21,709 bases of DNA from JAYVFR01 sp043772945 (GCA_043772945.1 JAYVFR010000026.1:1-21709), one strand, 5' to 3'; counted from the stretch's first letter, positions 7,582 to 15,465 are shown. The notes: generated by a model not told the origin, from the sequence alone. Numbers and translations: made by a program.

Positions 7582-10083
7582 ATGAATAGTTTTAACAGTT
7601 TTAATTTATCAGAATTTAAAGGCTTAAGTTTTTCTGAAGTAACCGATAGAATTCAAAATAATCAAACAAATAAATATAACCTTAATAACGGACGGACTTA
7701 CTGGCAAATTTTTCAAGAGAATGCTTTCACTTTAATCAATCTAATTCTAGCTTTAATTACAGGACTCCTTGCTTATTTCGGATCTCGAAGCGATGCTTTA
7801 ATTTATTTTTCAATTGCCCTTTTAAATATTCTAGTTGGACTCACCCAAGAAATAAATGCTAAAGTCAAATTAGATTCAATTAGCAGTTTAATTAGTCCAT
7901 CAATTCAAGTAATTAGAAATGGAGAGATTATTACAATTAAAAGTACCCAAATTGTCCTCGATGATTTAGCTATCCTTGAGAGTGGAAATATCATTCCTGC
8001 GGATGGAGTGATTGTTAATGGAAATATTGAATGTGACGAATCTCTATTGACTGGTGAAAGTGAATTAATGCAAAAAAATAAAGGCAACCTGAAATTCTCA
8101 CAAGTTTACAGTGGAAGCACTGTCATTACTGGGAAGGCTATTTTTAAAGTTACTAAAGTTGCAGGAAACACTACCGCTTCTCAAATTGCTAACAAGGCTC
8201 GCCAGTACACAAATTTTTTGACTCCTCTACAACAAGAAATGAATTTAGTTGTGAGAATCTTATTTTTGATTGCTGTAATTCTAGGTGTAATGACAGCCAT
8301 TGCATCTTTTTTATCCCTTACTCCAATAAGTGACAGCATTAGAACTACCGCCGTAATTCTCGGGATTGTTCCTAACAGTCTGTTTGCAATGATTAATTTA
8401 TCCTACGCGCTCGGTGGTGTAAAAATTCTCCAAAGTGGTGCCTTAATTCAAAAATTAAATGCAGTTGAATCACTAAGCAATGTTGATACTCTCTGTATTG
8501 ATAAGACGGGGACATTAACAACTAAAAATCTAATTTTAGAGCAAATATATGAAAATGATCAGCTTGTAAATAACTTAAACCCCTTAGTTTGTGATTATGC
8601 CAGAATGTTAACTAGCCATAATGCTACTTCTGAAGCAATTCTCAAATATATTAATAATAATCAAGAAAATAATCAAAAATCTCTCAGAGAAATACCTTTT
8701 AATTCAAGTTACAAATGGAGTCTTATTCAAACAAGCAAGCAGAGTTTAATTCTAGGAGCACCCGAAATTTTAATTCCTAATCTAAAAAATTTTGATATGG
8801 GCACAAACAATATTCTCTTAGAGGCTCAACAAAAAGGATTAAGAGTTTTATTTTTTGGAGTTACAGATTTTCAAGATATTAGTTTTAATGACAAAATCCC
8901 TGTCCTACCAAATAAAATTGAACTAATTAATATTTTAATTTTCAGTGATCAAATTAGACCTCACGCCAAAGAAACTCTTGCTAAATTTCGGGAAGTGGGA
9001 ATTAGGATTAAGGTTATCTCAGGAGATAATGTTGAGACGGTTAAGGCTCTTGCTAAACAAGTAAACCTTTCTGATAACTATAATTGTTTAAGTGGACCTC
9101 AAATTGACGAAATAAGTGATTTAGAGCTCGCTAAGCAAATAGAAGAAGTTGATATTTTTGGAAGAATTACTCCTGAACAAAAAGAAAGAATCATCAAACT
9201 AATTGGATTAAATGGTCATTACACCGCCATGATTGGAGATGGAGTTAACGATGTAATGGGCCTAAAGAGGGCAAACCTTGGAATTGCCATGGAGAGCGGA
9301 TCTGAGGCAACCAGAGCTGTGGCCGATATTCTACTCTTGAAAGATTCTTTTGAGTCTCTCCCTAAGGGACTTATAGAAGGGCAAAAAATACGGAATGGAT
9401 TAACCGAAGTCTTTAAAATTTATTTAACCAGAATTACTTACCTAACTCTTGTAATAATTGCAATTCGCATTGCAGGGCTACCTTTCCCATTCACCGTTAA
9501 ACAATCCTCTCTCTTAGCACTTTTTACAACTGCTCTTCCTGCAATCGGCCTAACTATTTGGTCTCATGCTGGAATTAACCAGACTAAATCACTTTTTCAA
9601 TCAGTTTTACGTTTTGTCTTTCCTGCCTCAATCGTAACTTCATTAATTGCTGTGATAATGCTTATAGTTTTAACGCTTAATCAATATTATAATCTGTCCG
9701 TAAATTATAATTTCTTTGAACAAATTAATTTACCCGACCTCCAGAAAGCAATTGCCCTAGCCCTTCCTAAATTACAAACAATTTTAGTTTTATTTTTAGT
9801 TTATTCAGGATTAACAATTGTAGTATTAGCCTCACCTCCAAGTAAATACTTTGCTTTTGAAGCAAAAACTAAACGTGATTGGCGACCTACCGTCTTGGTT
9901 ATTTCCCTTTTACTCGCCTTCCAAATACTGTACTCTACCTCCTCGGTTAGAAGTTTCTGGGAGCTAGAAAAAATTGGTTTATCGGATACTTTTTTGCTGT
10001 TTGGTTCCTATTTTGTGTGGCTTATATTATTGATTATAACTTGGAAATATAAATTAATAAATAAATTATTAGGATTAAATTAA
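7582..10083 (+). CDS. P-type cation-transporting ATPase (CtpE-like)
   Basis: An 833-residue P-type ATPase with the expected parts in order: actuator domain with TGES (157-160), a TM4 segment, phosphorylation motif DKTGTLT with acceptor Asp307, a nucleotide-binding domain, the hinge GDGVNDV (552-558), and a C-terminal membrane bundle of about six helices. There is no N-terminal heavy-metal domain and no CPC motif. The TM4 motif is V-P-N-S-L (263-267) where calcium pumps and mycobacterial CtpE have P-E-G-L, so the usual TM4 carboxylate is missing. Overall layout resembles the CtpE-like branch linked to calcium, but the ion is uncertain. The N-domain is short. It is monocistronic, between a convergent small gene and the divergent photolyase gene. 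Confidence 0.9.
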   Translation: MNSFNSFNLSEFKGLSFSEVTDRIQNNQTNKYNLNNGRTYWQIFQENAFTLINLILALITGLLAYFGSRSDALIYFSIALLNILVGLTQEINAKVKLDSISSLISPSIQVIRNGEIITIKSTQIVLDDLAILESGNIIPADGVIVNGNIECDESLLTGESELMQKNKGNLKFSQVYSGSTVITGKAIFKVTKVAGNTTASQIANKARQYTNFLTPLQQEMNLVVRILFLIAVILGVMTAIASFLSLTPISDSIRTTAVILGIVPNSLFAMINLSYALGGVKILQSGALIQKLNAVESLSNVDTLCIDKTGTLTTKNLILEQIYENDQLVNNLNPLVCDYARMLTSHNATSEAILKYINNNQENNQKSLREIPFNSSYKWSLIQTSKQSLILGAPEILIPNLKNFDMGTNNILLEAQQKGLRVLFFGVTDFQDISFNDKIPVLPNKIELINILIFSDQIRPHAKETLAKFREVGIRIKVISGDNVETVKALAKQVNLSDNYNCLSGPQIDEISDLELAKQIEEVDIFGRITPEQKERIIKLIGLNGHYTAMIGDGVNDVMGLKRANLGIAMESGSEATRAVADILLLKDSFESLPKGLIEGQKIRNGLTEVFKIYLTRITYLTLVIIAIRIAGLPFPFTVKQSSLLALFTTALPAIGLTIWSHAGINQTKSLFQSVLRFVFPASIVTSLIAVIMLIVLTLNQYYNLSVNYNFFEQINLPDLQKAIALALPKLQTILVLFLVYSGLTIVVLASPPSKYFAFEAKTKRDWRPTVLVISLLLAFQILYSTSSVRSFWELEKIGLSDTFLLFGSYFVWLILLIITWKYKLINKLLGLN

Positions 10084-10225
10084 AATTGCTAAGAATTATT
10101 TTTTTAATACATTGAAACTACAAAAAATAATCCCCCACGTGATGTTTTCACAAAGAAAAATCCCAACAAGTCTAAAAACGAATAAACGAGTTTAAATTTG
10201 TTGAGATGTGTTGGTCATTTAAAGG

Positions 10226-10387
10226 CTAGCGACGAAATTTTTCAAGCAGTTGTTTTTTCTCCTGCTTTAATTGACTTTTGGTTTTTAATAACTGATCTTC
10301 ATAAAATTTACGTTGATTATCAGTTAGACTTTTTTCAGTCAGTATTTTTTGGATTTCTGCAATCCATTGATCTTTACTAAGTTCCAT
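10226..10387 (-). CDS. Small hypothetical protein (53 aa), charged and helical
   Basis: A 53-residue ORF on the minus strand beginning MELSKDQWIAEIQ and ending KKQLLEKFRR-stop. It has a near-perfect ribosome binding site AAGGAG (10398-10403) ten bases before the ATG, the best in this region, and a Lys/Gln/Glu-rich composition predicting one or two amphipathic helices. The reading frame on the + strand over the same bases starts at TTG without a ribosome site and is less protein-like. The protein could be a small RNA- or DNA-binding factor, but nothing specific supports that. It faces the P-type ATPase gene tail to tail. Confidence 0.65.
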   Translation of the reverse strand: MELSKDQWIAEIQKILTEKSLTDNQRKFYEDQLLKTKSQLKQEKKQLLEKFRR

Positions 10388-11002
10388 TTGGGATTTTCTC
10401 CTTGAGTTTTGAGTTTGAGAGAAACATAATTGATTGTAACAATTACATTCCTAACAAGTGGTAACTAATCATAAGTTTTAGGTTCGGTCAAGCGCTGATG
10501 CCTTGTCACAAGAAAATCATTTTCCCTACTCACTTGTTATTTAAAAACTAAAAATCTATCAAGCTTCGTATAATCTTAATTTAATTTTATTAAAAAAATT
10601 TAGGAATATCTAGCAATCTTTTAATAATAGACTTTTATTGGCTGGGTTTCTATATTTCAGCAAAAATTCAAACGCCTGATGATTGTTATTATTAGTGCAG
10701 ATGATGTCATTATTATTTGCGGAGTTAATTGTTTGAATATAGTCATTTGTATTAGCTTTAGGGTTTGGCCCATATTTATTAGCCAAACGTTGCACTGTTT
10801 GATTAAAACTTCCAAAAAGATAAAAATACCAAATTATAACAAGCAAAAGTATTTGATCCAAAATTAGTTGATCACGAATTTGGTCGCCACTAAAGTCAAT
10901 ATAATAAAAACAAGCAACTAACCTTGAAAGAGAAATAAAGATAAAATAATAACAAAATTTATGTAAAAATAAGAGTTTTTACTACTTTTAAAATATAGCA
11001 TA
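10388..11002. other. Gene-poor interval
   Basis: This 615-base stretch separates the 53-aa gene from trhO. It holds one doubtful minus-strand ORF (10610-10861). A more GC-rich patch around 10480-10535 (GGTTCGGTCAAGCGCTGATG) has short complementary runs but no RNA family that I can name. There is no tRNA, no convincing terminator and no mobile element. Confidence 0.5.
10610..10861 (-). CDS. Doubtful small membrane or secreted peptide gene, or remnant
   Basis: An 83-residue frame starting with TTG: an N-terminal hydrophobic helix (ILLLVIIWYFYLFG) followed by a polar, Asn-rich tail (QTVQRLANKYGPNPKANTN). The frame stays open for another 40 codons upstream to a TAA near 10981. That extension reads like a hydrophobic segment (CYYFIFISL) and then DFSGDQIRDQ, but contains no ATG, GTG or TTG. 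There is no ribosome binding site at the TTG. It may be a real gene with an unusual start, a decayed gene that lost its start, or chance. The antisense frame at 10679-10867 is its mirror and less convincing. Confidence 0.3.
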   Translation of the reverse strand: MDQILLLVIIWYFYLFGSFNQTVQRLANKYGPNPKANTNDYIQTINSANNNDIICTNNNNHQAFEFLLKYRNPANKSLLLKDC

Positions 11003-11869
11003 TTAAAAAGATTTATTATTTAATTTATACAAGGCTATACAATTAGAACATACAATTTGATGTTTGCGGACACCGTTATCATAATAATCTGTTAAGCTTT
11101 CTGACTGAGCTTTACACTTAACACATTTACCAATAATTTGATGGTCTGGACTGCTAGTATGAAATCCCATCACAACTCTTTTATCAAAAACATATAATTT
11201 GCCTAAAAAATCTTGGTTAGGAAATTGTTCCATGTAAGTTATAATTCCACCTTGAAGTTGATAAACATCTTTAAACCCGTTGTGAGTTAGGAATCCACTT
11301 GCTTTTTCACACCTTACTCCACCAGTGCAAACCGTTACAACTGTTTCATTAATTAAATCTTGGATTTCGGGAAGAATTTTTGGTAAATCTCTAAAATGTT
11401 TTAAATTATCTAAAAGAACAGAGTTGTAAAAATGACCAACAGCATGCTCGTAATCGTTACGAATATCAACAATGTAGAATTTTTTACCCGCTTGAAACCA
11501 TTCATGAAGCTCCCTAGAGTCTAAATACTTACCAGTCAAATTTCTATGAGGCCCCAATTTGTCGTTAAACTCTAAGTTTGTGGTTACTATTTCATCACGA
11601 ATTTTAATAGATAATTTAGGAAATGATTTGCCATCTGTATTACTTTTTTTAAAAATTATGCCTTTGAATTCTAGGATTCTCTGAGTTTCAATTATATATC
11701 TGTCAATATTTTGTTTTGATCCTTCCAGAGTTCCATTAATCCCTTCCTTAGCAACAATAACTCTACCTTTTAAGTTTAGTGACTGACACAGCACTTTTTG
11801 ATTTTTATAAATACTTTCAACATCAATTAAATCGATATACTTATAATATAAAATCGTTATGTAGCTCAT
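11003..11869 (-). CDS. trhO: tRNA uridine(34) hydroxylase (rhodanese-family)
   Basis: TrhO (YceA) carries out oxygen-dependent hydroxylation of U34 in a subset of tRNAs, giving ho5U for wobble decoding. The 288 residues contain the family's N-terminal acylphosphatase-like domain (about 1-95, with IVAKEGINGTLEG) and the central rhodanese domain with VDIRNDYEHAVGHF. The active loop CTGGVRCEKASG holds Cys181 and Cys187. The C-terminal part has KCVKC and CSNC, four cysteines that could bind zinc. It is the last gene of a minus-strand run and starts 12 bases after the GTPase gene, so the two are probably co-transcribed. Length and motifs match the family; the assignment is firm. Confidence 0.92.
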   Translation of the reverse strand: MSYITILYYKYIDLIDVESIYKNQKVLCQSLNLKGRVIVAKEGINGTLEGSKQNIDRYIIETQRILEFKGIIFKKSNTDGKSFPKLSIKIRDEIVTTNLEFNDKLGPHRNLTGKYLDSRELHEWFQAGKKFYIVDIRNDYEHAVGHFYNSVLLDNLKHFRDLPKILPEIQDLINETVVTVCTGGVRCEKASGFLTHNGFKDVYQLQGGIITYMEQFPNQDFLGKLYVFDKRVVMGFHTSSPDHQIIGKCVKCKAQSESLTDYYDNGVRKHQIVCSNCIALYKLNNKSF

Positions 11870-11881
11870 TATATCTGGTTT

Positions 11882-12856
11882 TTAATCAATACAATCGGTC
11901 AAATCAGCTAAAATTTGTTTTTTATCTAATTTTTTACCAATTAGAACCATACGACTAAAATCTAGTTTGACATCGATGCGAGCCGTCTCAAAAGGTATTA
12001 GGGTTTTACTAGCCCCAACCATTTGGAATAAATATACTCCAATTTTATTTTCTATTTTAATACGTAATATACCTTTGGCTCTAATGCAACTAGGAGGAAA
12101 TTTAGTCTGTAACCAATTATCTAATTTATGAGGATTTAAAATTTCATTTTCAGAAGTGGTAAAGACTACCTCGTCTACACTGTGGTGTTCATGGGTATGA
12201 TTAGAATGTTTGTCGTGAGACTCATGTTTTTGGTTTGGGTTAATTTCTAAAAGTTTTTTTTCGTCCCATTTACCAGTATCAATCAATAAGCTAGTCTCAA
12301 TATCTTGGTTATTTATTATAATTGAAGCAAGTGGGTTTAATTCTTTAACAATTTTTTGAAGCTTATTAATTTTTGTGATTTCGACTTCTTGAGTTTTATT
12401 CAAAATAATAATATCGCTGTATTGCACTTGATCAATAGCAGTTTGATAGTTAGTTTGGGTTAATTCATAATTAATTGAATCAAGAACACAAAGAATTCCA
12501 TCGAGCCTTACCCTTCCTTTCAAGTCATCAGCCGCAAAAGTGTTTGCAATAGGTTTGGGCTCTGACATTCCCGAGGCTTCAATTATTATATAATCAACAT
12601 TACCTTTATCTAATAGCGTATTTACAGCTTTAATTAAATCGCCACGAACAACACAGCAAACACAACCATTAGACATCTCAATAATTTCTTGATCACTGCT
12701 AACTATTGTTTGACTATCAATTGGAATATCTCCATTTTCATTAATTAAAAGACCAAATTTTAGATCTGAATTTTCACTCACTATTTTATTCAAAAGAGTA
12801 GTTTTACCTGCACCTAAAAATCCTGTCAATATTGTAATTGGAACAACTTTTTGCAT
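11882..12856 (-). CDS. COG0523 (CobW/YjiA-type) metallochaperone GTPase
   Basis: A SIMIBI-class GTPase that delivers or buffers a metal, often zinc, to client proteins. Seen in order: Walker A GFLGAGKTT (12-20), NENGDIPID (39-47) as switch region, the metal-binding CVCC (65-68), Walker B-like IIIEASGMSEP, the base-specificity motif NKTQ (NKxD in most members), and a His-rich loop with KHESHDKHSNHTHEHH in the 205-220 range. The C-terminal CobW domain follows (about 225-318). The extra histidine loop suggests zinc or nickel binding. It sits 24 bases after rplU and 12 before trhO. The client protein is unknown; TrhO with its cysteine pairs is a neighbourly guess only. Confidence 0.9.
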   Translation of the reverse strand: MQKVVPITILTGFLGAGKTTLLNKIVSENSDLKFGLLINENGDIPIDSQTIVSSDQEIIEMSNGCVCCVVRGDLIKAVNTLLDKGNVDYIIIEASGMSEPKPIANTFAADDLKGRVRLDGILCVLDSINYELTQTNYQTAIDQVQYSDIIILNKTQEVEITKINKLQKIVKELNPLASIIINNQDIETSLLIDTGKWDEKKLLEINPNQKHESHDKHSNHTHEHHSVDEVVFTTSENEILNPHKLDNWLQTKFPPSCIRAKGILRIKIENKIGVYLFQMVGASKTLIPFETARIDVKLDFSRMVLIGKKLDKKQILADLTDCID

Positions 12857-12880
12857 ATTTAGTAATGTATTAAGTACTTT

Positions 12881-13567
12881 TTACTCCTTGGACTGACCTC
12901 CCATTAATTCGTCTTGCCATTTTTTCAACTCTTCCCATTTCTCATCTCTTGCTAAACGCGATTGTTCTGCCCAAGTAGTAGGTTTATGTTGAGCAAAATG
13001 AGAACCTCCGTCAGTTAAAATCTGATCTAAAGTTTCAACACTTGCTTCAGCTAAATCACTGAATGTGTTGATCCCAGAGTTATTTAATAGCTCGTTAATT
13101 TTAGGACCAATTCCTTCAATTTTAGTTAAATCATTTTTTTCGCTACTCGCACTAGCGGGCTTTGTAATTGCTTTTTCGACTGTTAATACTTTCTTGGTGG
13201 TTTTGGAGGCTTTTGCACTTGTTTTTGATTTACTTGTTGTTGGAGTTGAAGCTACTAAACTGGTCTTAGCAATTTTAACGCTTTCACCGTTCTCTCCTAA
13301 AACTTCCAATATAGTTTCATAGTGTCTATATCCATACTGACGATGATAATTTGACTTAGCTTTGTATTTCACTACGCGAATTTTCTTCCCCTTTTGGTGA
13401 GTAACGATTTTTAGCTGTAATTTTTTACCTGCTTCACTGCCATAGCTATATATAGACGGCAAATCTAAAACCTGATCAATTTGGTACTGATCCATTCTGT
13501 CTACTACAAATTTTTGTCCTGGAACTACTGTATATTGTTTAGATCCTAATTCTACTACAAAAGGCAT
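12881..13567 (-). CDS. rplU: Ribosomal protein L21 (bL21) fused to a helix-hairpin-helix tail
   Basis: Residues 1-107 are bL21, a 23S rRNA-binding protein of the large subunit (FVVELGSKQYTVVPGQ, then KGKKIRVVKYKAKSNYHRQYGYRHYET). A Thr/Ser/Lys/Ala linker follows (108-145). Residues 146-185 are a helix-hairpin-helix domain of the kind that binds nucleic acid without sequence preference (LTKIEGIGPKINELLNNSGI). The tail ends in a Trp-rich helical stretch with WAEQSRLARDEKWEELKKW (199-217). Standard L21 is about 100-105 residues, so the protein is more than double length. The next gene is the COG0523 GTPase instead of rpmA (L27), its usual partner, which is absent from the window. The greA gene lies 120 bases upstream on the same strand. 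Confidence 0.92.
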   Translation of the reverse strand: MPFVVELGSKQYTVVPGQKFVVDRMDQYQIDQVLDLPSIYSYGSEAGKKLQLKIVTHQKGKKIRVVKYKAKSNYHRQYGYRHYETILEVLGENGESVKIAKTSLVASTPTTSKSKTSAKASKTTKKVLTVEKAITKPASASSEKNDLTKIEGIGPKINELLNNSGINTFSDLAEASVETLDQILTDGGSHFAQHKPTTWAEQSRLARDEKWEELKKWQDELMGGQSKE

Positions 13568-13620
13568 AATTAAATGATGTTATTTATTGGTTTATTGTTT
13601 ATTGTTGGTTGTGATTATCT

Positions 13621-13654
13621 AGTTTTTTGAAACTGAGAGAATGCTTGTAAGCAT
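13621..13654 (-). promoter_or_regulatory. Two small hairpins in the rplU leader
   Basis: Between greA and rplU are ATGCTT-gt-AAGCAT (13641-13654) and AGTTT-tttg-AAACT (13621-13634). Neither is followed by a T-run on the minus strand, so they are not simple terminators. Ribosomal protein genes are often autoregulated through such leaders, but I see no match to a known L21 leader. A role is only a possibility. Confidence 0.3.
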
Positions 13655-13687
13655 CTAAAACACAAATTCTTTTTTTGTCTAATGCAA

Positions 13688-14170
13688 TTAGTCAGTTACA
13701 CTCAAAATTTTAACTGAGTGTTTTGCTTGTTTAACATATATTTGTACAGTATCATTAGCTCTTTTACCTAGAATTGCTAAAGCTAGCGGTGATTCATTAC
13801 TAATTTTAATGTCATCTGAAAGAATATCGGCTTCTGAAATACCCATAATTTGAACTGTAAAGTCTTTTTTTTCTTCAGTGTATTGCAATTTAATAACGCT
13901 ACCCACTCTGATAACTTTGTTAGAAGTTATAGAATTATCATCTGAATCAATAATTTGATAGTCGTTTAATATATCTTCTATTTCTTGCTTACGAGCATTT
14001 AGACTCTGTTGTTCGTTCAACAAAGCATCGCGGGCAGCATTCTCTGACAAATCTCCCATTGCCATTGCTTCGTTTAATCCTGATAAAACTGCAGGAACCT
14101 TAATATCGAGAATTTCTTTATATTCAGCTTGTAATTCGGCTAAACCTGCCTTGGTGATAAAATTAGACAC
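13688..14170 (-). CDS. greA: Transcription elongation factor GreA
   Basis: GreA inserts its coiled coil into the secondary channel of RNA polymerase and stimulates cleavage of backtracked RNA. The 160-residue protein has the N-terminal coiled coil (1-75) with the tip motif GDLSENA, whose Asp40 and Glu43 position the catalytic metal. The C-terminal FKBP-like domain carries VRVGS-like (IRVGSVIKL) and SNESPLALAILGKRANDTVQI. The start is GTG, directly after TT, with MSNFITKAGL as the N-terminus, as in other GreA proteins. An upstream gap of 176 bases separates it from a small hypothetical gene. Length is normal (about 158). Confidence 0.95.
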   Translation of the reverse strand: MSNFITKAGLAELQAEYKEILDIKVPAVLSGLNEAMAMGDLSENAARDALLNEQQSLNARKQEIEDILNDYQIIDSDDNSITSNKVIRVGSVIKLQYTEEKKDFTVQIMGISEADILSDDIKISNESPLALAILGKRANDTVQIYVKQAKHSVKILSVTD

Positions 14171-14346
14171 AAGATAACTATTTAAATTTAAAAATTAATA
14201 TAATATATATATTCCTCATATTGAGTTTAACTATTATAAATTGTCAATTAGATCTAATAAAAAGAAAAACCACCTATCCTGAAGACTCAACCAAACACTT
14301 TTAAAAGAAAAGCTGGGAATAGTTAGAATAGATGTCTTTTTAGGTT

Positions 14347-14550
14347 TTATAGATTTTTATATACTTTATTTTTTTTATATTTCGCAATAGATCCATTAGA
14401 TTTAAAAATAATCATTTCATCACCAATAAAAAAAGGAATCCATTTTTGTCGGGTTCTAGCAGCGGCTAATACATTGGCTCTATCTCTATTAGTAATAGCT
14501 TTATATCCTTGATAAAAAATCCACTGGTCTGGAACAATTTTGTCACACAT
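14347..14550 (-). CDS. Small hypothetical basic protein (67 aa)
   Basis: A 67-residue ORF beginning MCDKIVPDQWIFYQGYKAIT, with RDRANVLAAARTRQKW in the middle and a very basic end (AKYKKNKVYKNL). It has an ATG and a weak purine-rich stretch AAGAGAAAAA upstream. The composition looks like a folded mini-protein and not random translation, and there is no competing frame. No family is recognised. It sits between greA and the tmRNA gene, divergent from the latter. It may be a species-level orphan; a nucleic-acid-binding role would suit the charge but is unproven. Confidence 0.5.
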   Translation of the reverse strand: MCDKIVPDQWIFYQGYKAITNRDRANVLAAARTRQKWIPFFIGDEMIIFKSNGSIAKYKKNKVYKNL

Positions 14551-14804
14551 AAGTGATTTTTCTCTTTTTAGAAAACAACGACAAAAACAAGAACGTAACT
14601 AGTGACTAAAAACAAAAACAACTATAAAACAGCTCAAAAAATAAGTTTATAAAAAATATTCTAAACTGTTTTGTGTTTTGCTAATTTTAATTTAACCCCA
14701 CCTTATACAATCTATTAAAAAATTTTCAGAAGAATTTGTTTTTAATAAAGAGACGTCTCAAAGGGGCAAAACAGTTAAAATTACAGTAGAATATTTTTAC
14801 GCTT

Positions 14805-14833
14805 TTGACAAGTGATAGGTTTTAAGATATTAG
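14805..14833 (+). promoter_or_regulatory. Promoter of the tmRNA gene
   Basis: A consensus TTGACA (14805-14810), a 17-base spacer and TATTAG (14828-14833), ending 8 bases before the predicted first base of mature tmRNA at 14842. The position is exactly right for transcription starting at or just before the mature 5' end. Confidence 0.75.
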
Positions 14834-14841
14834 TTTAATAC

Positions 14842-15328
14842 GGGGGTATCTCTGGGTTTGACAGCTGTTTTGAACTAATAATGTGCTAGGTAGTTAAGCT
14901 TAATTAACTTAAAAAATAAGCAACAAATTAAATGACGAAAATAACTCGTTCTCTGCTTACATTAATAACGGTTGTGACAAGATTCTTGCTGCACTTGGAA
15001 TCAATGTAGGCGTACCCGAAGCTATCGTTGCCTAAATTTTGGTATGCAATAGCTTTTGACCCACCGCGTAATGCAGTGCTGGTACACAATTAGCTGTTTT
15101 TCTTGTTTATGGAAATAGTTAATTGTAGCAAAAAAACCCAATTAGTAAACACTTGTAATTATATTATTAACCGCTAATTACAGTATTTAGGTTAGTTAGA
15201 ATTAGATTTTGTTTTTTGTGTTTATGAAATCTAATTGACTTTTAATAAACCAAATATGTATCTAGTCTGAAAAAACGTTTTTAGAATCAAACAGTTGGAC
15301 GGGGGTTCAAATCCCCCTACCTCCACCA
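14842..15328 (+). ncRNA. ssrA: tmRNA (transfer-messenger RNA) with a long tag ORF
   Basis: tmRNA rescues stalled ribosomes and tags the unfinished protein for degradation. The 5' GGGGGTA pairs with TACCTCC before the 3' ACCA (one G-U pair) as a 7-bp acceptor stem. The T arm is GGGGG-TTCAAAT-CCCCC, and the 5' block CTGGGTTTGACAG is typical. AGCTGTTTTGA near the 5' end is complementary to TCAAACAGTT near the 3' end, forming the P2 helix. The tag frame is N-K-L-N-D-E-N-N-S ... G-V-P-E-A-I-V-A-stop, 37 codons from AAC at 14922 to TAA at 15033-15035. The core NDEN resembles the common ANDENYALAA tag. Total length of 487 bases exceeds the usual 350-420, largely because of the tag. The resume codon is inferred from alignment with known tags. 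The 3' CCA is encoded. Confidence 0.93.
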
Positions 15329-15402
15329 ACTAAAATTAGCAATGGTATTTTGTAATAAAAACTACACCAATTCAAGTTGAAAAAAAACCTAATTAATTTT
15401 AA

Positions 15403-15438
15403 AATTCCAGGAATTCTATTGAAAACAATTTTTATAAT
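15403..15438 (+). promoter_or_regulatory. Promoter region with palindrome for the Nudix gene
   Basis: A perfect TATAAT (15433-15438) lies 27 bases before the ATG, without a good -35. Where the -35 would be sits a perfect 6-1-6 palindrome AATTCC-a-GGAATT (15403-15415). A missing -35 beside a palindrome is the layout of an activator- or repressor-controlled promoter. The regulator is unknown. Confidence 0.4.
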
Positions 15439-15465
15439 CCTCCCTTTCCCAAAAATAAAAAATAT

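Noticed and set aside
10198..10380. 60-codon + strand ORF from TTG
   Set aside because: It is antisense to the better 53-aa gene at 10226-10387, which has an ideal ribosome binding site.
10480..10535. GC-richer patch resembling a structured RNA
   Set aside because: Short complementary runs only; no match to SRP RNA, RNase P, 6S or known riboswitch cores that I can recognise.
10679..10867. 62-codon + strand ORF
   Set aside because: Mirror of the doubtful minus-strand ORF, with no ribosome site and a composition driven by the antisense strand.
14750..14759. Perfect 10-bp palindrome GAGACGTCTC
   Set aside because: Short and isolated, about 45 bases before the tmRNA -35 element, with no T-run or partner site. 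It may be chance.
15301..15328. tRNA-like 3' end with CCA
   Set aside because: It looks like a tRNA T arm and acceptor end, but no D or anticodon arm precedes it at tRNA distance. It belongs to the tmRNA starting at 14842.
15329..15465. Integration site or mobile element after the tmRNA 3' end
   Set aside because: tmRNA 3' ends are common phage and island targets, but no integrase and no second copy of the 3' end is present downstream in the window.
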